Origin: Alcanivorax profundi
Lineage (GTDB): Bacteria > Pseudomonadota > Gammaproteobacteria > Pseudomonadales > Alcanivoracaceae
Assembly: GCF_003597125.1 (NCBI RefSeq)
Contig: NZ_QYYA01000005.1
Span: forward strand, 1 to 64,000
Direction of reading: 5' to 3'
Length of the DNA: 64,000 bases
A program made the translations under genes and the position numbers. A model generated the notes under the pieces. That model saw nothing but the letters and a program-made list of their open reading frames with translations. It ran no database searches and was not told the DNA's origin. Below are positions 16,714 through 24,616 of this stretch, piece after piece (position 1 is the first letter of the stretch; every line of letters begins with the position of its first letter).

Positions 16714-18756
16714 ATGGCTGACAAAGGAATGATGCGAAATTCCACGATTCTGGTACCGGTATTCCTCCCGGCGGTGATCGTGGCGCTACTGTTGATCATC
16801 GGTACCATCAGCGATCCGGACATGGCTGGCCAGTTGTTCCAGCGAGCACAAAGCTGGATCACAGAAACGTTTGGCTGGTTCTACATGCTGGTGGTGGCGT
16901 TGTTCTTCCTCTTTATTGTCGGCATCGCGCTGACCTCCTGGGGCAACATCAAGCTGGGGCCGGATCATTGTGAGCCCGAGTACTCTTTCCCTGAATGGTT
17001 CGCCATGCTGTTTTCTGCCGGTTACGGCATTGCATTGTTGTTCTTTGGCGTTGCCGAGCCGGTGCTGCATTACGCCGAACCGCCTGTGGGTGCGCCGGAA
17101 ACGGTAGATGCCGCCAAGCAGGCCATGCAAATCGCCTTCTTTCACTGGGGGTTTCATATCTGGGCAATCTACGGCCTGGTTGGGCTGGTGATGGCCTATT
17201 TTGCCTTCCGCCATGGTTTGCCGCTGTCCATGCGCTCGGCCTTTTATCCGCTGATCGGAGACAAGATTCATGGCCCCATTGGCCATGCCATCGATGTGTT
17301 CGCCATTCTTGGTACGATGTTCGGTATTGCCACCACCCTCGGGCTGTCTGCGGCGCAGATCAATGCCGGGCTGAATTATTTATGGGATGTGCCGGTGGCT
17401 ACCTGGGTGCAAATTACCGCGATCGCCCTGGTTACCCTGGCTGCCACCGCGTCAGTCGTGGCGGGCATGGACAAGGGCGTGAAGCGCCTGTCGATTCTGA
17501 ACATGGTGCTGGCGATTGCCCTGATGTCGTTTGTGTTCGTGGTGGGGCCGACGATTCATATCCTGGAAAGTTTTGTACAGAACACCGGCAGTTATCTGAG
17601 CAATATTGTCGAGCGGACATTCAATCTGCAGGCCTATACCCACAGCGACTGGATTGGTAACTGGACCCTGTTTATTTTCAGCTGGACCATCGCCTGGGCG
17701 CCTTTTGTCGGCCTGTTTATTGCCAAGATCAGCCGTGGTCGCACCATTCGCCAGTTTGTGGTGGGGGTCATGCTGGTCCCGACTATTTTCACGTTCTTGT
17801 GGTTCTCGGTCTTTGGCGATACCGCCCTCAGCATGATCATGAACCAGGGTGTGACGGTTCTGGTGGAAGAGGTGCAGGCAGACAAGGCGGTGGCCCTGTT
17901 CCAGATGTTTGATCTGCTTCCCTGGTCCACGTTTATTTCGTTCCTGGCGGTGTTGTTGATCATTACCTTCTTTGTCACGTCGTCGGATTCCGGCTCGCTG
18001 GTGGTGGATTCACTGGCGTCGGGTGGTGTGCTGCAAACCCCTGCCTGGCAGCGGATTTTCTGGGCGTCCCTGGAAGGGGTGATTGCGTCGGTGTTGTTGC
18101 TGGCGGGCGGGTTGAGTGCGCTGCAGACCATGACCATTGTCAGTGCGCTGCCGTTTGCGTTGGTGATTATTCTGGCCGCGGTGGGGATGTGGCGTGCGCT
18201 GGTGATCGAGAAGCATCGGGAAGTCAGCTTGCAGGCTCATATGGCCACCATGCGGAATATGACGGGCTCTCAGTGGCGTCATCGTTTGTCCGCCATGATT
18301 CGCTACCCGACTCGTGACGAAGTCGAAACCTTTATTCGCGTCACCGCCATGGAAAGCCTGAAAGAGGTAGTTGATGAATTGCGCAAGGCGGGTTGGGATG
18401 CTGGCGTTGAGTTTGATGAATCGCTGGTGCGTGCCGAGCTGGTCGTCAATCGCGATGGTCATGTGGGTTTTATTTATGACATTCGCCTGATTACCAGCCC
18501 GATTCCCGAGTTTGCCTATGCCGGCAAGGCCGGACCGGAATCGGAAAAGGAATACTGTCGGGCCGAGGTGTTCCTGCGCCGGGGTGGTCGTTCCTATGAT
18601 GTGTATGGCTATGATGGCAACGACATCATTCAGGATGTGCTGGATCAGTTTGGTAACTACCTGCACTTCCTGGATAGTACCCCTGGCAAGTTGCCCTGGG
18701 AGATGGCCGAGCATGATGATTTGCTGCACCCTGCAGACAAACCGGATAGCGAATAA
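16714..18756 (+). CDS. betT: BCCT family betaine/choline transporter, BetT-like
   Basis: A 680-residue protein with about twelve membrane helices in residues 1-500 and a cytoplasmic C-terminal domain of about 160 residues, matching the long BetT type (E. coli BetT has 677 residues). BCCT hallmarks are visible: WGNIKLGPDHCEPEYS, WAPFVGLFIAKISRGRTIRQF, and SSDSGSLVVDSLASGG near helix 10. It imports choline or glycine betaine using the proton motive force, for osmoprotection; the long tail senses osmotic stress. A GGAAAGCGAG sits before the ATG. No betaine-synthesis genes are adjacent, so the exact substrate is open. Confidence 0.9.
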   Translation: MADKGMMRNSTILVPVFLPAVIVALLLIIGTISDPDMAGQLFQRAQSWITETFGWFYMLVVALFFLFIVGIALTSWGNIKLGPDHCEPEYSFPEWFAMLFSAGYGIALLFFGVAEPVLHYAEPPVGAPETVDAAKQAMQIAFFHWGFHIWAIYGLVGLVMAYFAFRHGLPLSMRSAFYPLIGDKIHGPIGHAIDVFAILGTMFGIATTLGLSAAQINAGLNYLWDVPVATWVQITAIALVTLAATASVVAGMDKGVKRLSILNMVLAIALMSFVFVVGPTIHILESFVQNTGSYLSNIVERTFNLQAYTHSDWIGNWTLFIFSWTIAWAPFVGLFIAKISRGRTIRQFVVGVMLVPTIFTFLWFSVFGDTALSMIMNQGVTVLVEEVQADKAVALFQMFDLLPWSTFISFLAVLLIITFFVTSSDSGSLVVDSLASGGVLQTPAWQRIFWASLEGVIASVLLLAGGLSALQTMTIVSALPFALVIILAAVGMWRALVIEKHREVSLQAHMATMRNMTGSQWRHRLSAMIRYPTRDEVETFIRVTAMESLKEVVDELRKAGWDAGVEFDESLVRAELVVNRDGHVGFIYDIRLITSPIPEFAYAGKAGPESEKEYCRAEVFLRRGGRSYDVYGYDGNDIIQDVLDQFGNYLHFLDSTPGKLPWEMAEHDDLLHPADKPDSE

Positions 18757-18808
18757 GTTGCCGTGTGACCGGCATGATCTGCGGCCTGCAAACACGAAAA
18801 GGAAGCGA

Positions 18809-19615
18809 ATGAAACAACCGTGGTTTTGGGTATGGGGGCTGATGCTGGCACTGCTGGCTGGCCATGCGCTGGCAGATGAGCGCGATGACAAGATCGCGAG
18901 GCTGTTGAATCTGGCGGGGGCTGAGGAGCTGATTAGTGGTCTTGCCGACTCGGTGATAGCCGGTCTGGAGCAGGCGCAGCAATCGGCCCAGGGTGAGGAT
19001 GCCGAGCGCGGTGAGGTGATGCTTCACGTGGCGAAGGAATCATTTCTGCCTGAAGTGATTTACCAGCAGGTGTTCGAGGCAGTCTCGGTGGCGTTGCAAG
19101 ACGACCAGCTGGAGACCTTGCTGCTGTGGTACCAGTCTCCATTGGGTAAGCGTATTACGGAGATGGAAGTCGAGGCGGCCTCCCCAGCATCGGGTCAGGC
19201 CATGATGCAAAATGCCACTGCCTTGTTGTCGAATCAGCCGATGATGGAAAAAGCGGCGCAGTTTGATGCCTTGCTCCACCTGACGGATTACAACATGGCG
19301 TTGCAAAAACGCATGTTTATTGCCGCTCAATTGCATGTGCGTACATTGCACAATCCCGATCAGCCTGCGGACAGCCGTGAGCTGGCGGCGCTTTTTGAGC
19401 CGCGGCGTGCGATGTTTACCGAGCAGACCCGCAACATGGTGATGCTATCCTTCGCCCATACTTACCGTGAGCTGCCGCCGGAAAAGCTGGAAAGCTATCT
19501 GGATTTTCTGTCCACGCCGTCTGCCAGACAGTTCAACGAAGCCACCCGCATGGGCCTTGAAGCAGGGCTGGATCTTGTCTTTGAGGACTATATAGCCGGC
19601 CTGGCAGAGCTGTAA
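18809..19615 (+). CDS. Exported DUF2059-like protein
   Basis: ATG 18809 with AAAAGGAAG upstream gives 268 residues. A signal peptide (MKQPWFWVWGLMLALLAGHALA) precedes an all-helical protein with the DUF2059-type motif LLLWYQSPLGKRITEMEVEA, and a second copy of the helical pattern toward the C-terminus (ESYLDFLSTPSARQFNEA), suggesting an internal duplication. DUF2059 proteins are periplasmic or secreted with no assigned role. It sits 52 bp after betT and may be cotranscribed. No catalytic motif is seen. Confidence 0.75.
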   Translation: MKQPWFWVWGLMLALLAGHALADERDDKIARLLNLAGAEELISGLADSVIAGLEQAQQSAQGEDAERGEVMLHVAKESFLPEVIYQQVFEAVSVALQDDQLETLLLWYQSPLGKRITEMEVEAASPASGQAMMQNATALLSNQPMMEKAAQFDALLHLTDYNMALQKRMFIAAQLHVRTLHNPDQPADSRELAALFEPRRAMFTEQTRNMVMLSFAHTYRELPPEKLESYLDFLSTPSARQFNEATRMGLEAGLDLVFEDYIAGLAEL

Positions 19616-19645
19616 CTCTGCACCTCAACAACTGCAACCCTTCAA

Positions 19646-19836
19646 TGTGGGAGCGGTGGTTCCACCGCGTGTAAAAAGCCGGGCAAGGCCCTCGCGGTCG
19701 CTCGATCGCTCCCACAGCAAGCAAGCCACCCGGTCTGATTGCCTGCCTCGCTGAGGCTCGTTATCGCTGCAAGCATAGCTCCTACAGTGGATTGATAGTG
19801 GAGGGGGTTATGTGGGAGCCAGCCTGCTGGCGATAG
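19646..19836. repeat. Cluster of REP-like palindromic repeats
   Basis: Three related units lie between two genes: TGTGGGAGCGGTGGTTCCACCGCG at 19646-19669 with the inverted GATCGCTCCCACA at 19703-19716; CGCTGCAAGCATAGCTCCTACAG at 19764-19786; and TGTGGGAGCCAGCCTGCTGG plus CGATAG at 19811-19836. The GTGGGAGC head and GCGATA-like tail match the REP style known from Pseudomonas. No REP-associated transposase is in the window. Confidence 0.75.
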
Positions 19837-19873
19837 TGTTTGCTGCGCTGGCAGGTGAAAGGGCTGCCGGGTG

Positions 19874-20554
19874 TTAGCTACGTTTCTTGCCGGCCTTTTC
19901 CAGCACCATCAGGGTTTCCACGTAATTGACGAAATGCTCCAGGTAGGCCGGTGAGAGGGTCTGCAGGGTGCGAATGGCGCTGGTGACCAGGCGATGGGAA
20001 TTGAGTGGGCCGGCGTCGCTGGGCGTCTGGGTCAGGGCCAGGTCAATGCGTTGGCGCTTGCGCTGTTGTTGCTGGCCCCGGCGGGCACGGGTGAGGGCTT
20101 TCAGTTCCCGCGGGGGCGTGTGGGCCTGGGTGGGCTCGGGGCTGTCGTCGAGCAGATCACTTTCCTGAGCGTGTAACAGCGCGGTGAGCGGGTCACGGGG
20201 CTGGCCAGTGTCTGCTTCCGGTTGGCTGTAGTGTTCGCGCAGGGCGGCCAACGGACTGCGGGTATCCGGGCGACGTTGTTGGCGCAGCCAATGGCGAAGC
20301 GCCTGTGGCGATGCCGGCGGGCGGTCTGCACAGGTTTCCGCTTCCCGGGTAGCGGCGTCCAGTCGTTGCTGATACTCGCTCACCGCTGCCGACAGCCTGG
20401 CCAGGCTGGCAGCACTGCAATGGCGTTGTTGCTGCAGGCGTTCGCCCTGGCGCTGCACAAAGCGAAAGCGCACCGGGTCGAAGTGATCTGCACCGTTCTC
20501 CTGCCACTGGGCAATGTGGTCGAGCAGGGCCTGTAGCGTTGCCGTATCAGCCAT
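19874..20554 (-). CDS. DUF2894 domain protein, last gene of the MotA/MotB-like operon
   Basis: A 226-residue hydrophilic protein rich in Gln and Arg: residues 40-70 (ERLQQQRHCSAASLARLSAAV) and a basic stretch RRGQQQQRKRQRIDLALTQ at about 160. The C-terminal segment SHRLVTSAIRTLQTLSPAYLEHFVNYVETL is the most conserved-looking block and fits DUF2894. Its start overlaps the preceding OmpA-like gene by 8 bp, indicating translational coupling. It has no membrane segment; a cytoplasmic partner of the MotA-like tail is a reasonable guess. Function unknown. Confidence 0.8.
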   Translation of the reverse strand: MADTATLQALLDHIAQWQENGADHFDPVRFRFVQRQGERLQQQRHCSAASLARLSAAVSEYQQRLDAATREAETCADRPPASPQALRHWLRQQRRPDTRSPLAALREHYSQPEADTGQPRDPLTALLHAQESDLLDDSPEPTQAHTPPRELKALTRARRGQQQQRKRQRIDLALTQTPSDAGPLNSHRLVTSAIRTLQTLSPAYLEHFVNYVETLMVLEKAGKKRS

Positions 20555-21197
20555 CGTTGTCCCCGTTTGCCGGGTCGGTGTTGCGGCGCGGCACGGTGGT
20601 CAGCTCCACCCGTCGATTCTTGGCCCGGTGGGCGTTGCTGTCATTGGGGGCAACAGGTTGATGCGGGCCGAAGGCCGCGGCGAATACCTGGTCGGCGGGC
20701 ATGCCCTGGTCGATCAGGGTGCGGGTCACGGTCAGGGCACGCTGGGCGGATAACCCCCAGTTATCTTCGTAACGCCGGTTGCCGCGCTGAATGGGCAGGT
20801 CGTCGGTGAAGCCACTGACCATCAACATCTGGTTGTGCTGATTGAGGTACACCTGCAGCGGTTTGACCAGGTCCTGCAACAGGGCGACGCCCTCGGCTTG
20901 CAGCTGATCGGAGTTGAGCTGGAACAGTACGCTGCCACTGATGCCGATACGGCCATCTTCAAAGGTAACCCGGCCGCTCGCCAGCGGATCCGCCAGGGCC
21001 TGCTCCAGCGCCAGGCGGCGCTGTTCTTCGGCCAGCCGCTTGGCTTTCTCCTGTTCCAGTGACTGGCTGAGTTCCAGCTGAATGCCGATGACCCACACCA
21101 GCACCAGCACCAGGATGCCCACCAGCGCCGCCATCAGGTCGGAAAAGATGGCCCATACCGGGGAGGCCTGGGCGTCGTTGTCGTGCAACTCGTCCAT
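20547..21197 (-). CDS. MotB/OmpA-like stator protein
   Basis: A 216-residue protein. A single membrane helix at about 14-40 begins VWAIFSDLMAALVGILVLVL; Asp20 in this SDLMAAL motif aligns with the proton-carrying Asp32 of MotB (ADFMTALM). A coiled linker (LEQEKAKRLAEEQRRLALEQ) is followed by an OmpA-type peptidoglycan-binding domain (GFTDDLPI, then NWGLSAQRALTVTRTLI and NRRVEL). This layout matches MotB, TolR and ZorB-type units that convert ion flow to motion while anchored to the cell wall. It overlaps both neighbours and is encoded next to the MotA-like DUF802 protein. Confidence 0.85.
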   Translation of the reverse strand: MDELHDNDAQASPVWAIFSDLMAALVGILVLVLVWVIGIQLELSQSLEQEKAKRLAEEQRRLALEQALADPLASGRVTFEDGRIGISGSVLFQLNSDQLQAEGVALLQDLVKPLQVYLNQHNQMLMVSGFTDDLPIQRGNRRYEDNWGLSAQRALTVTRTLIDQGMPADQVFAAAFGPHQPVAPNDSNAHRAKNRRVELTTVPRRNTDPANGDNDG

Positions 21198-23410
21198 CAG
21201 CTGGCCTCGGCGGAGGACAGGGCGCCGAGCGCCTCGATGACCTCTTTCTGGGACGCCATGCTCAGTTCGATCACTTCACGGGCCTGCTCCACGTAGTAGC
21301 CCAGCTGCTCGTCAGCCCGGGCGGCGGATTTCTCCAGTGCGGCTTCCACTTGCTGCAGGTTATCCAGCAACTTGTCGTTGCTGTCGCTGAACAGCTGTAC
21401 GGCGGTGGCAAAGGCCTCGCTGAGGCTGGCTACTTCTGCGGCGCTGCCGGTGACATCGCCCGCTACCTCGTTGAGGCGTTCGCTCTGTTCGCTGACCTGA
21501 CGGGTGAAGGTGTCGCCCACCTGGGCCAGGGTGTCGCTGGCGCGGGTGATCAGGGTTTCAATGGCATCGCGTTGAGCGCCGGCAGTGTCGCGTTGGTTGC
21601 TGAGCAGGGTGTCCAGCTCTTCCATGATGCGGCGGCGCTCGTCGAGTAGCTCGTTGTCCCGCTCGCTGCTGCGGGTCATTTCTTCGCGCAGGCGGCTGAT
21701 GACCTCGGCGGCAGCCTTGGGGGTTTCCGATGCGGTTTCGATCAGGCGCGTCATGGGGGCTTCAAGGGCCGTACCAAGACGGGCGAGGTGCTCGCTGACG
21801 GTGGCTTCCAGGGTGGCCAGGCGGTCGCTGGCTGCGCCGGCCCGTTGGGCCTCGGCATCGCGCAGGGCCTGCAATTCGTCGCGAATACCCGCCACCAGTT
21901 GATCAAGCCCTTCGCGCTGCCCTTGCAGCAGGGTGGTGGTGCCTTGCTGGAAATGCTGCTGGTGCTGCTGCAGGGTCTCTCGCAGCTCGCCGATCAGGGC
22001 ACTGCCGCTGGCTTGTTGCTGTTCGCCGTGCTGCTGCCATTGCTCCGCGGCCTGCTGCACGCTGTGCTGGAACTGGTCGGTGATGCGCGTCAGCTGCTGC
22101 TGCTGTTCACCGGCCAGTTGTTGTTGTTGCTCGCGGGTCTGTTCCAGCAGCTGGCGGGCAACTTGCTGTTGCTCGTCCTGCTGTTGTTGCCACTGATGCA
22201 GACTTTGCTCGCTGGCGCTCTGGAAGCGATCGGCCAAGGCCTCCAGGGTGCTGGCGCTGCTGTTGGCCAGCTGTTGCTGACTATCGCGCAGGGCGCCGAG
22301 CAGGGCGTCGCTGTTATCGCGGAAACGGTCGTGGTGCTCGGCCAGAGACGTGCTGATGTCTGTCACCAGTCGGGCGCTGGTTTGCTGGTGGGCATCGAGC
22401 CCTTGCTGCCAGTGCTGGGCGGCGGCTTCAGTGGTATCGCGGAACTGGCGGGTCAGTTCGCCAAGCTGGGTTTGGGTCAGTTCTGTCAGGCGCTGATGGG
22501 TCCCTTCCACTTGCTGGCTAAGGCTGGCGAGGGATTGCTCCATGAGCGGCTGGAGATTTTCCACTGCCAGGCGGCTGCTGTCGGCCAGGGTGTTTTTGAG
22601 GGAGTCGCCCACGGACTGGGCCAGTTGTCGGTACTGCTCTTCCAGGTTGGCGTGGAACTGTTGCTGGTTACCGGTCAGGGAGTCACTCAGGCCAGTACCC
22701 AGTTGTTCCATGCGCCCGGCCAGCCCTTGCAGGGCGTTCACCAGCGCCGGGAAGGATTCGGCTTGCTGATGCAGCGCCTGATAGGCGGCTTCGCGCTGAT
22801 GATCCAGCGAGAAGGCGTGCAGGGTGGTATCGGTAAGGCTGTCGAGCTTGCGCGAGACCAGCAGCCGGTCGCGACGGCACAGGGTGGCGGTCAGGCCAAG
22901 CATGGCGGAGGCCGCGACCCCGGCAATGGAGGTGCCAAAGGCCAGGCTCAGGCCGGCGATCGGGGCGGACAGGGCGCTGCGGATGGCGCTCAGCTCGCTG
23001 CTGCCGTCCAGCGCTGTGGCGGCACCCTGCAGGGTAACGATCATGCCCACGAAGGTGCCGAGCAGCCCCAGCATCACCAGCAACCCGGTGAGGTAGGGGG
23101 TCAGTACTGGCCCGGGCAGAGGCGCGGGGTGGCCATCAATGCGCCGTTGCACGGCATGACGCAGGGACGCCGGCAGGCTTTGCAGCCAGTGGCGCAGGCT
23201 GTCGCGACTGTCGGGCAAGTCGTCCAGGCGCTGGTCCAGCCGGGTGGTATTGCGGCGGAATCGCAACAACTCGGCAAAGCCCATGGCATAGACGGCGGCA
23301 ATGATCAGGGTCACGGCCAGAGCGACCGGGTGACGCATAAAGGTGGCAGCAATCCACACGACAGCGATGGCGCCGATCACAAAGGGAACGGCAAACAAAA
23401 AGCGTTTCAT
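21197..23410 (-). CDS. DUF802 protein: MotA/ExbB-like channel with very long coiled tail
   Basis: A 737-residue protein. Two N-terminal membrane helices (about 4-25 and 30-48) and two more (about 105-128, TGLLVMLGLLGTFVGMIVTL, and about 150-177, IAGLSLAFGTSIAGVAASAMLG) carry the MotA/TolQ/ExbB signature. Residues about 200-737 are a Gln/Glu-rich heptad-like tail broken by repeating EQ..EQWQQ units, predicted to form a long cytoplasmic coiled coil. Its stop overlaps the OmpA-like start by one base and its start overlaps the DUF3348 stop by 4 bp. A long MotA tail is also the hallmark of ZorA in the Zorya anti-phage system. Function of the DUF802 family is not established. Confidence 0.85.
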   Translation of the reverse strand: MKRFLFAVPFVIGAIAVVWIAATFMRHPVALAVTLIIAAVYAMGFAELLRFRRNTTRLDQRLDDLPDSRDSLRHWLQSLPASLRHAVQRRIDGHPAPLPGPVLTPYLTGLLVMLGLLGTFVGMIVTLQGAATALDGSSELSAIRSALSAPIAGLSLAFGTSIAGVAASAMLGLTATLCRRDRLLVSRKLDSLTDTTLHAFSLDHQREAAYQALHQQAESFPALVNALQGLAGRMEQLGTGLSDSLTGNQQQFHANLEEQYRQLAQSVGDSLKNTLADSSRLAVENLQPLMEQSLASLSQQVEGTHQRLTELTQTQLGELTRQFRDTTEAAAQHWQQGLDAHQQTSARLVTDISTSLAEHHDRFRDNSDALLGALRDSQQQLANSSASTLEALADRFQSASEQSLHQWQQQQDEQQQVARQLLEQTREQQQQLAGEQQQQLTRITDQFQHSVQQAAEQWQQHGEQQQASGSALIGELRETLQQHQQHFQQGTTTLLQGQREGLDQLVAGIRDELQALRDAEAQRAGAASDRLATLEATVSEHLARLGTALEAPMTRLIETASETPKAAAEVISRLREEMTRSSERDNELLDERRRIMEELDTLLSNQRDTAGAQRDAIETLITRASDTLAQVGDTFTRQVSEQSERLNEVAGDVTGSAAEVASLSEAFATAVQLFSDSNDKLLDNLQQVEAALEKSAARADEQLGYYVEQAREVIELSMASQKEVIEALGALSSAEAS

Positions 23411-24171
23411 GGGGTGGGGCTTTCCTCGTTCACACTGGCCGGGCAGGCGTCGCGGGCGGCGGCCAGCAGGCCGAGCACCGGTTCCTGTCGAGCGTCCAGC
23501 TCGGCCAGTAACAGCATTTTCAATTCCCGGCGGAACTGGGTCAGCCAGCCATGGGGGCCAAGCCAGTCCGCGGGGGTGTGGAAGGGGTCCCGTTGTTGCC
23601 AGAGCAGGCGGTAGCGCTGCTCCAGCACACCGGAAAGGGCCGCGAAGCCCTGGCGCGCCCAGGCGGTCAGGCTGCTTTCCATGACCGCATCGATTTCAGC
23701 CAGATGCGCCAGGGGCTCACTGTGTCCGGCGAGCAGGCGCCGGCAGCGTAGCCGCAGATTGGTGAGCCCGGCAATCAGTTGTCGCTGGTGCGCCTGATAA
23801 AACCGCTCGTAGGCGCCGAAGCTGGGGCGCTTTTCGGCCCCGGCATCCTCGCGCAGGGGCGGCAGGGCAACAATGGATGCCGCCTTTTCGCCCGCGAAGC
23901 TGCGGCCGATATAGTCGAGCAGTGCACGACGGGTTCGCAGCAGGTCGGCCTGCAGTTGTTCGGGCAGGTCATCGTTGGCGGTGAAAGGCCCGGATGGGGT
24001 ATGCCGGGTGGCGCCGTCCAGCGAGATGGCATCGGACAGGTCGAACAGTCGCCCCAGTCGCTCGGCGAAGTCACCATGGCCTGCGCGCACGGCTTTGCTG
24101 TCCAGGCTCTGCAGGAGCTGGACCAGGCGGCTGGCGGGAGCGGATTGTGGGGCGGTGTGCGTCCGTTGCAT
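23407..24171 (-). CDS. DUF3348 domain protein, first gene of the MotA/MotB-like operon
   Basis: Read from ATG 24171 (MQRTHTAPQSAPASRLVQLL) it is 254 residues; a longer frame to 24231 adds a low-complexity proline-rich stretch that is unlikely to be translated. It is a soluble helical protein with SFGAYERFYQAHQRQLIAGL and LRLRCRRLLAGHSEPLAHLAEIDAVMES blocks, consistent with DUF3348. It overlaps the DUF802 gene by an ATGA. DUF3348, DUF802, an OmpA-like and DUF2894 gene occur together in other proteobacteria (from memory), suggesting one complex. No enzyme motif is visible. Confidence 0.8.
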   Translation of the reverse strand: MQRTHTAPQSAPASRLVQLLQSLDSKAVRAGHGDFAERLGRLFDLSDAISLDGATRHTPSGPFTANDDLPEQLQADLLRTRRALLDYIGRSFAGEKAASIVALPPLREDAGAEKRPSFGAYERFYQAHQRQLIAGLTNLRLRCRRLLAGHSEPLAHLAEIDAVMESSLTAWARQGFAALSGVLEQRYRLLWQQRDPFHTPADWLGPHGWLTQFRRELKMLLLAELDARQEPVLGLLAAARDACPASVNEESPTP

Positions 24172-24368
24172 GCAGTATCCGTTGATGAAACCGGGTGCCG
24201 GGGCGGGGCGCCGCGCCGGCGAGCCGCCCATTCTAATCGGGAAAGGGGTACGATGATAATGCGTCTGTCGGTTGGCTGGGCAGTGTGCAGACCATCAGGA
24301 CGCGGTGACAGGTCAGGTCAAAGACTGGATCAAAGTGAATGAGGTGGCGGGTGCAAGGGATAAACCGA

Positions 24369-24599
24369 ATGAAAGCCGGGCTGGTGTGGCTGCTGGTGAG
24401 CGTGCTGGCGGGCTGTTTCAGTCCGCCGGGGGGTGACCGGGACCGGCACGGCTGCCTGGGCTCCGGCGGATACCAGTGGTGTCCACGGGTAGCAGAATGC
24501 GTGCGTTCCTGGGAGCTGGCCGAGGAGCGCGGTTTCGAGGCAACCCCCGAGGCGTTTCAGGCCTGGTGTACCGCAGAGACGAGTGACGGGGCCCGCTGA
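24369..24599 (+). CDS. Small lipoprotein with conserved cysteines
   Basis: ATG 24369 with AAGGGA nine bases upstream gives 76 residues. The signal LVWLLVSVLAGC is a type II lipobox, so the protein should be lipidated at Cys17. The mature part has GSGGYQWCPRVAECVRSWELAEERGF and a terminal AWC, so at least four further cysteines could form disulfides. Family not recognised by name. It is divergent from the DUF3348 operon and convergent with the PLD-family gene downstream. Location (inner or outer membrane) is undetermined. Confidence 0.65.
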   Translation: MKAGLVWLLVSVLAGCFSPPGGDRDRHGCLGSGGYQWCPRVAECVRSWELAEERGFEATPEAFQAWCTAETSDGAR

Positions 24600-24616
24600 G
24601 CGAGCCGCTATTCACG

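Noticed and set aside
21788-23614. 608-residue plus-strand frame opposite the DUF802 gene
   Set aside because: It is a shadow of the Gln-rich, GC-biased coding strand; its Leu/Gln-rich composition lacks any domain, and it has no ribosome site, while the minus-strand protein has clear MotA-like helices.
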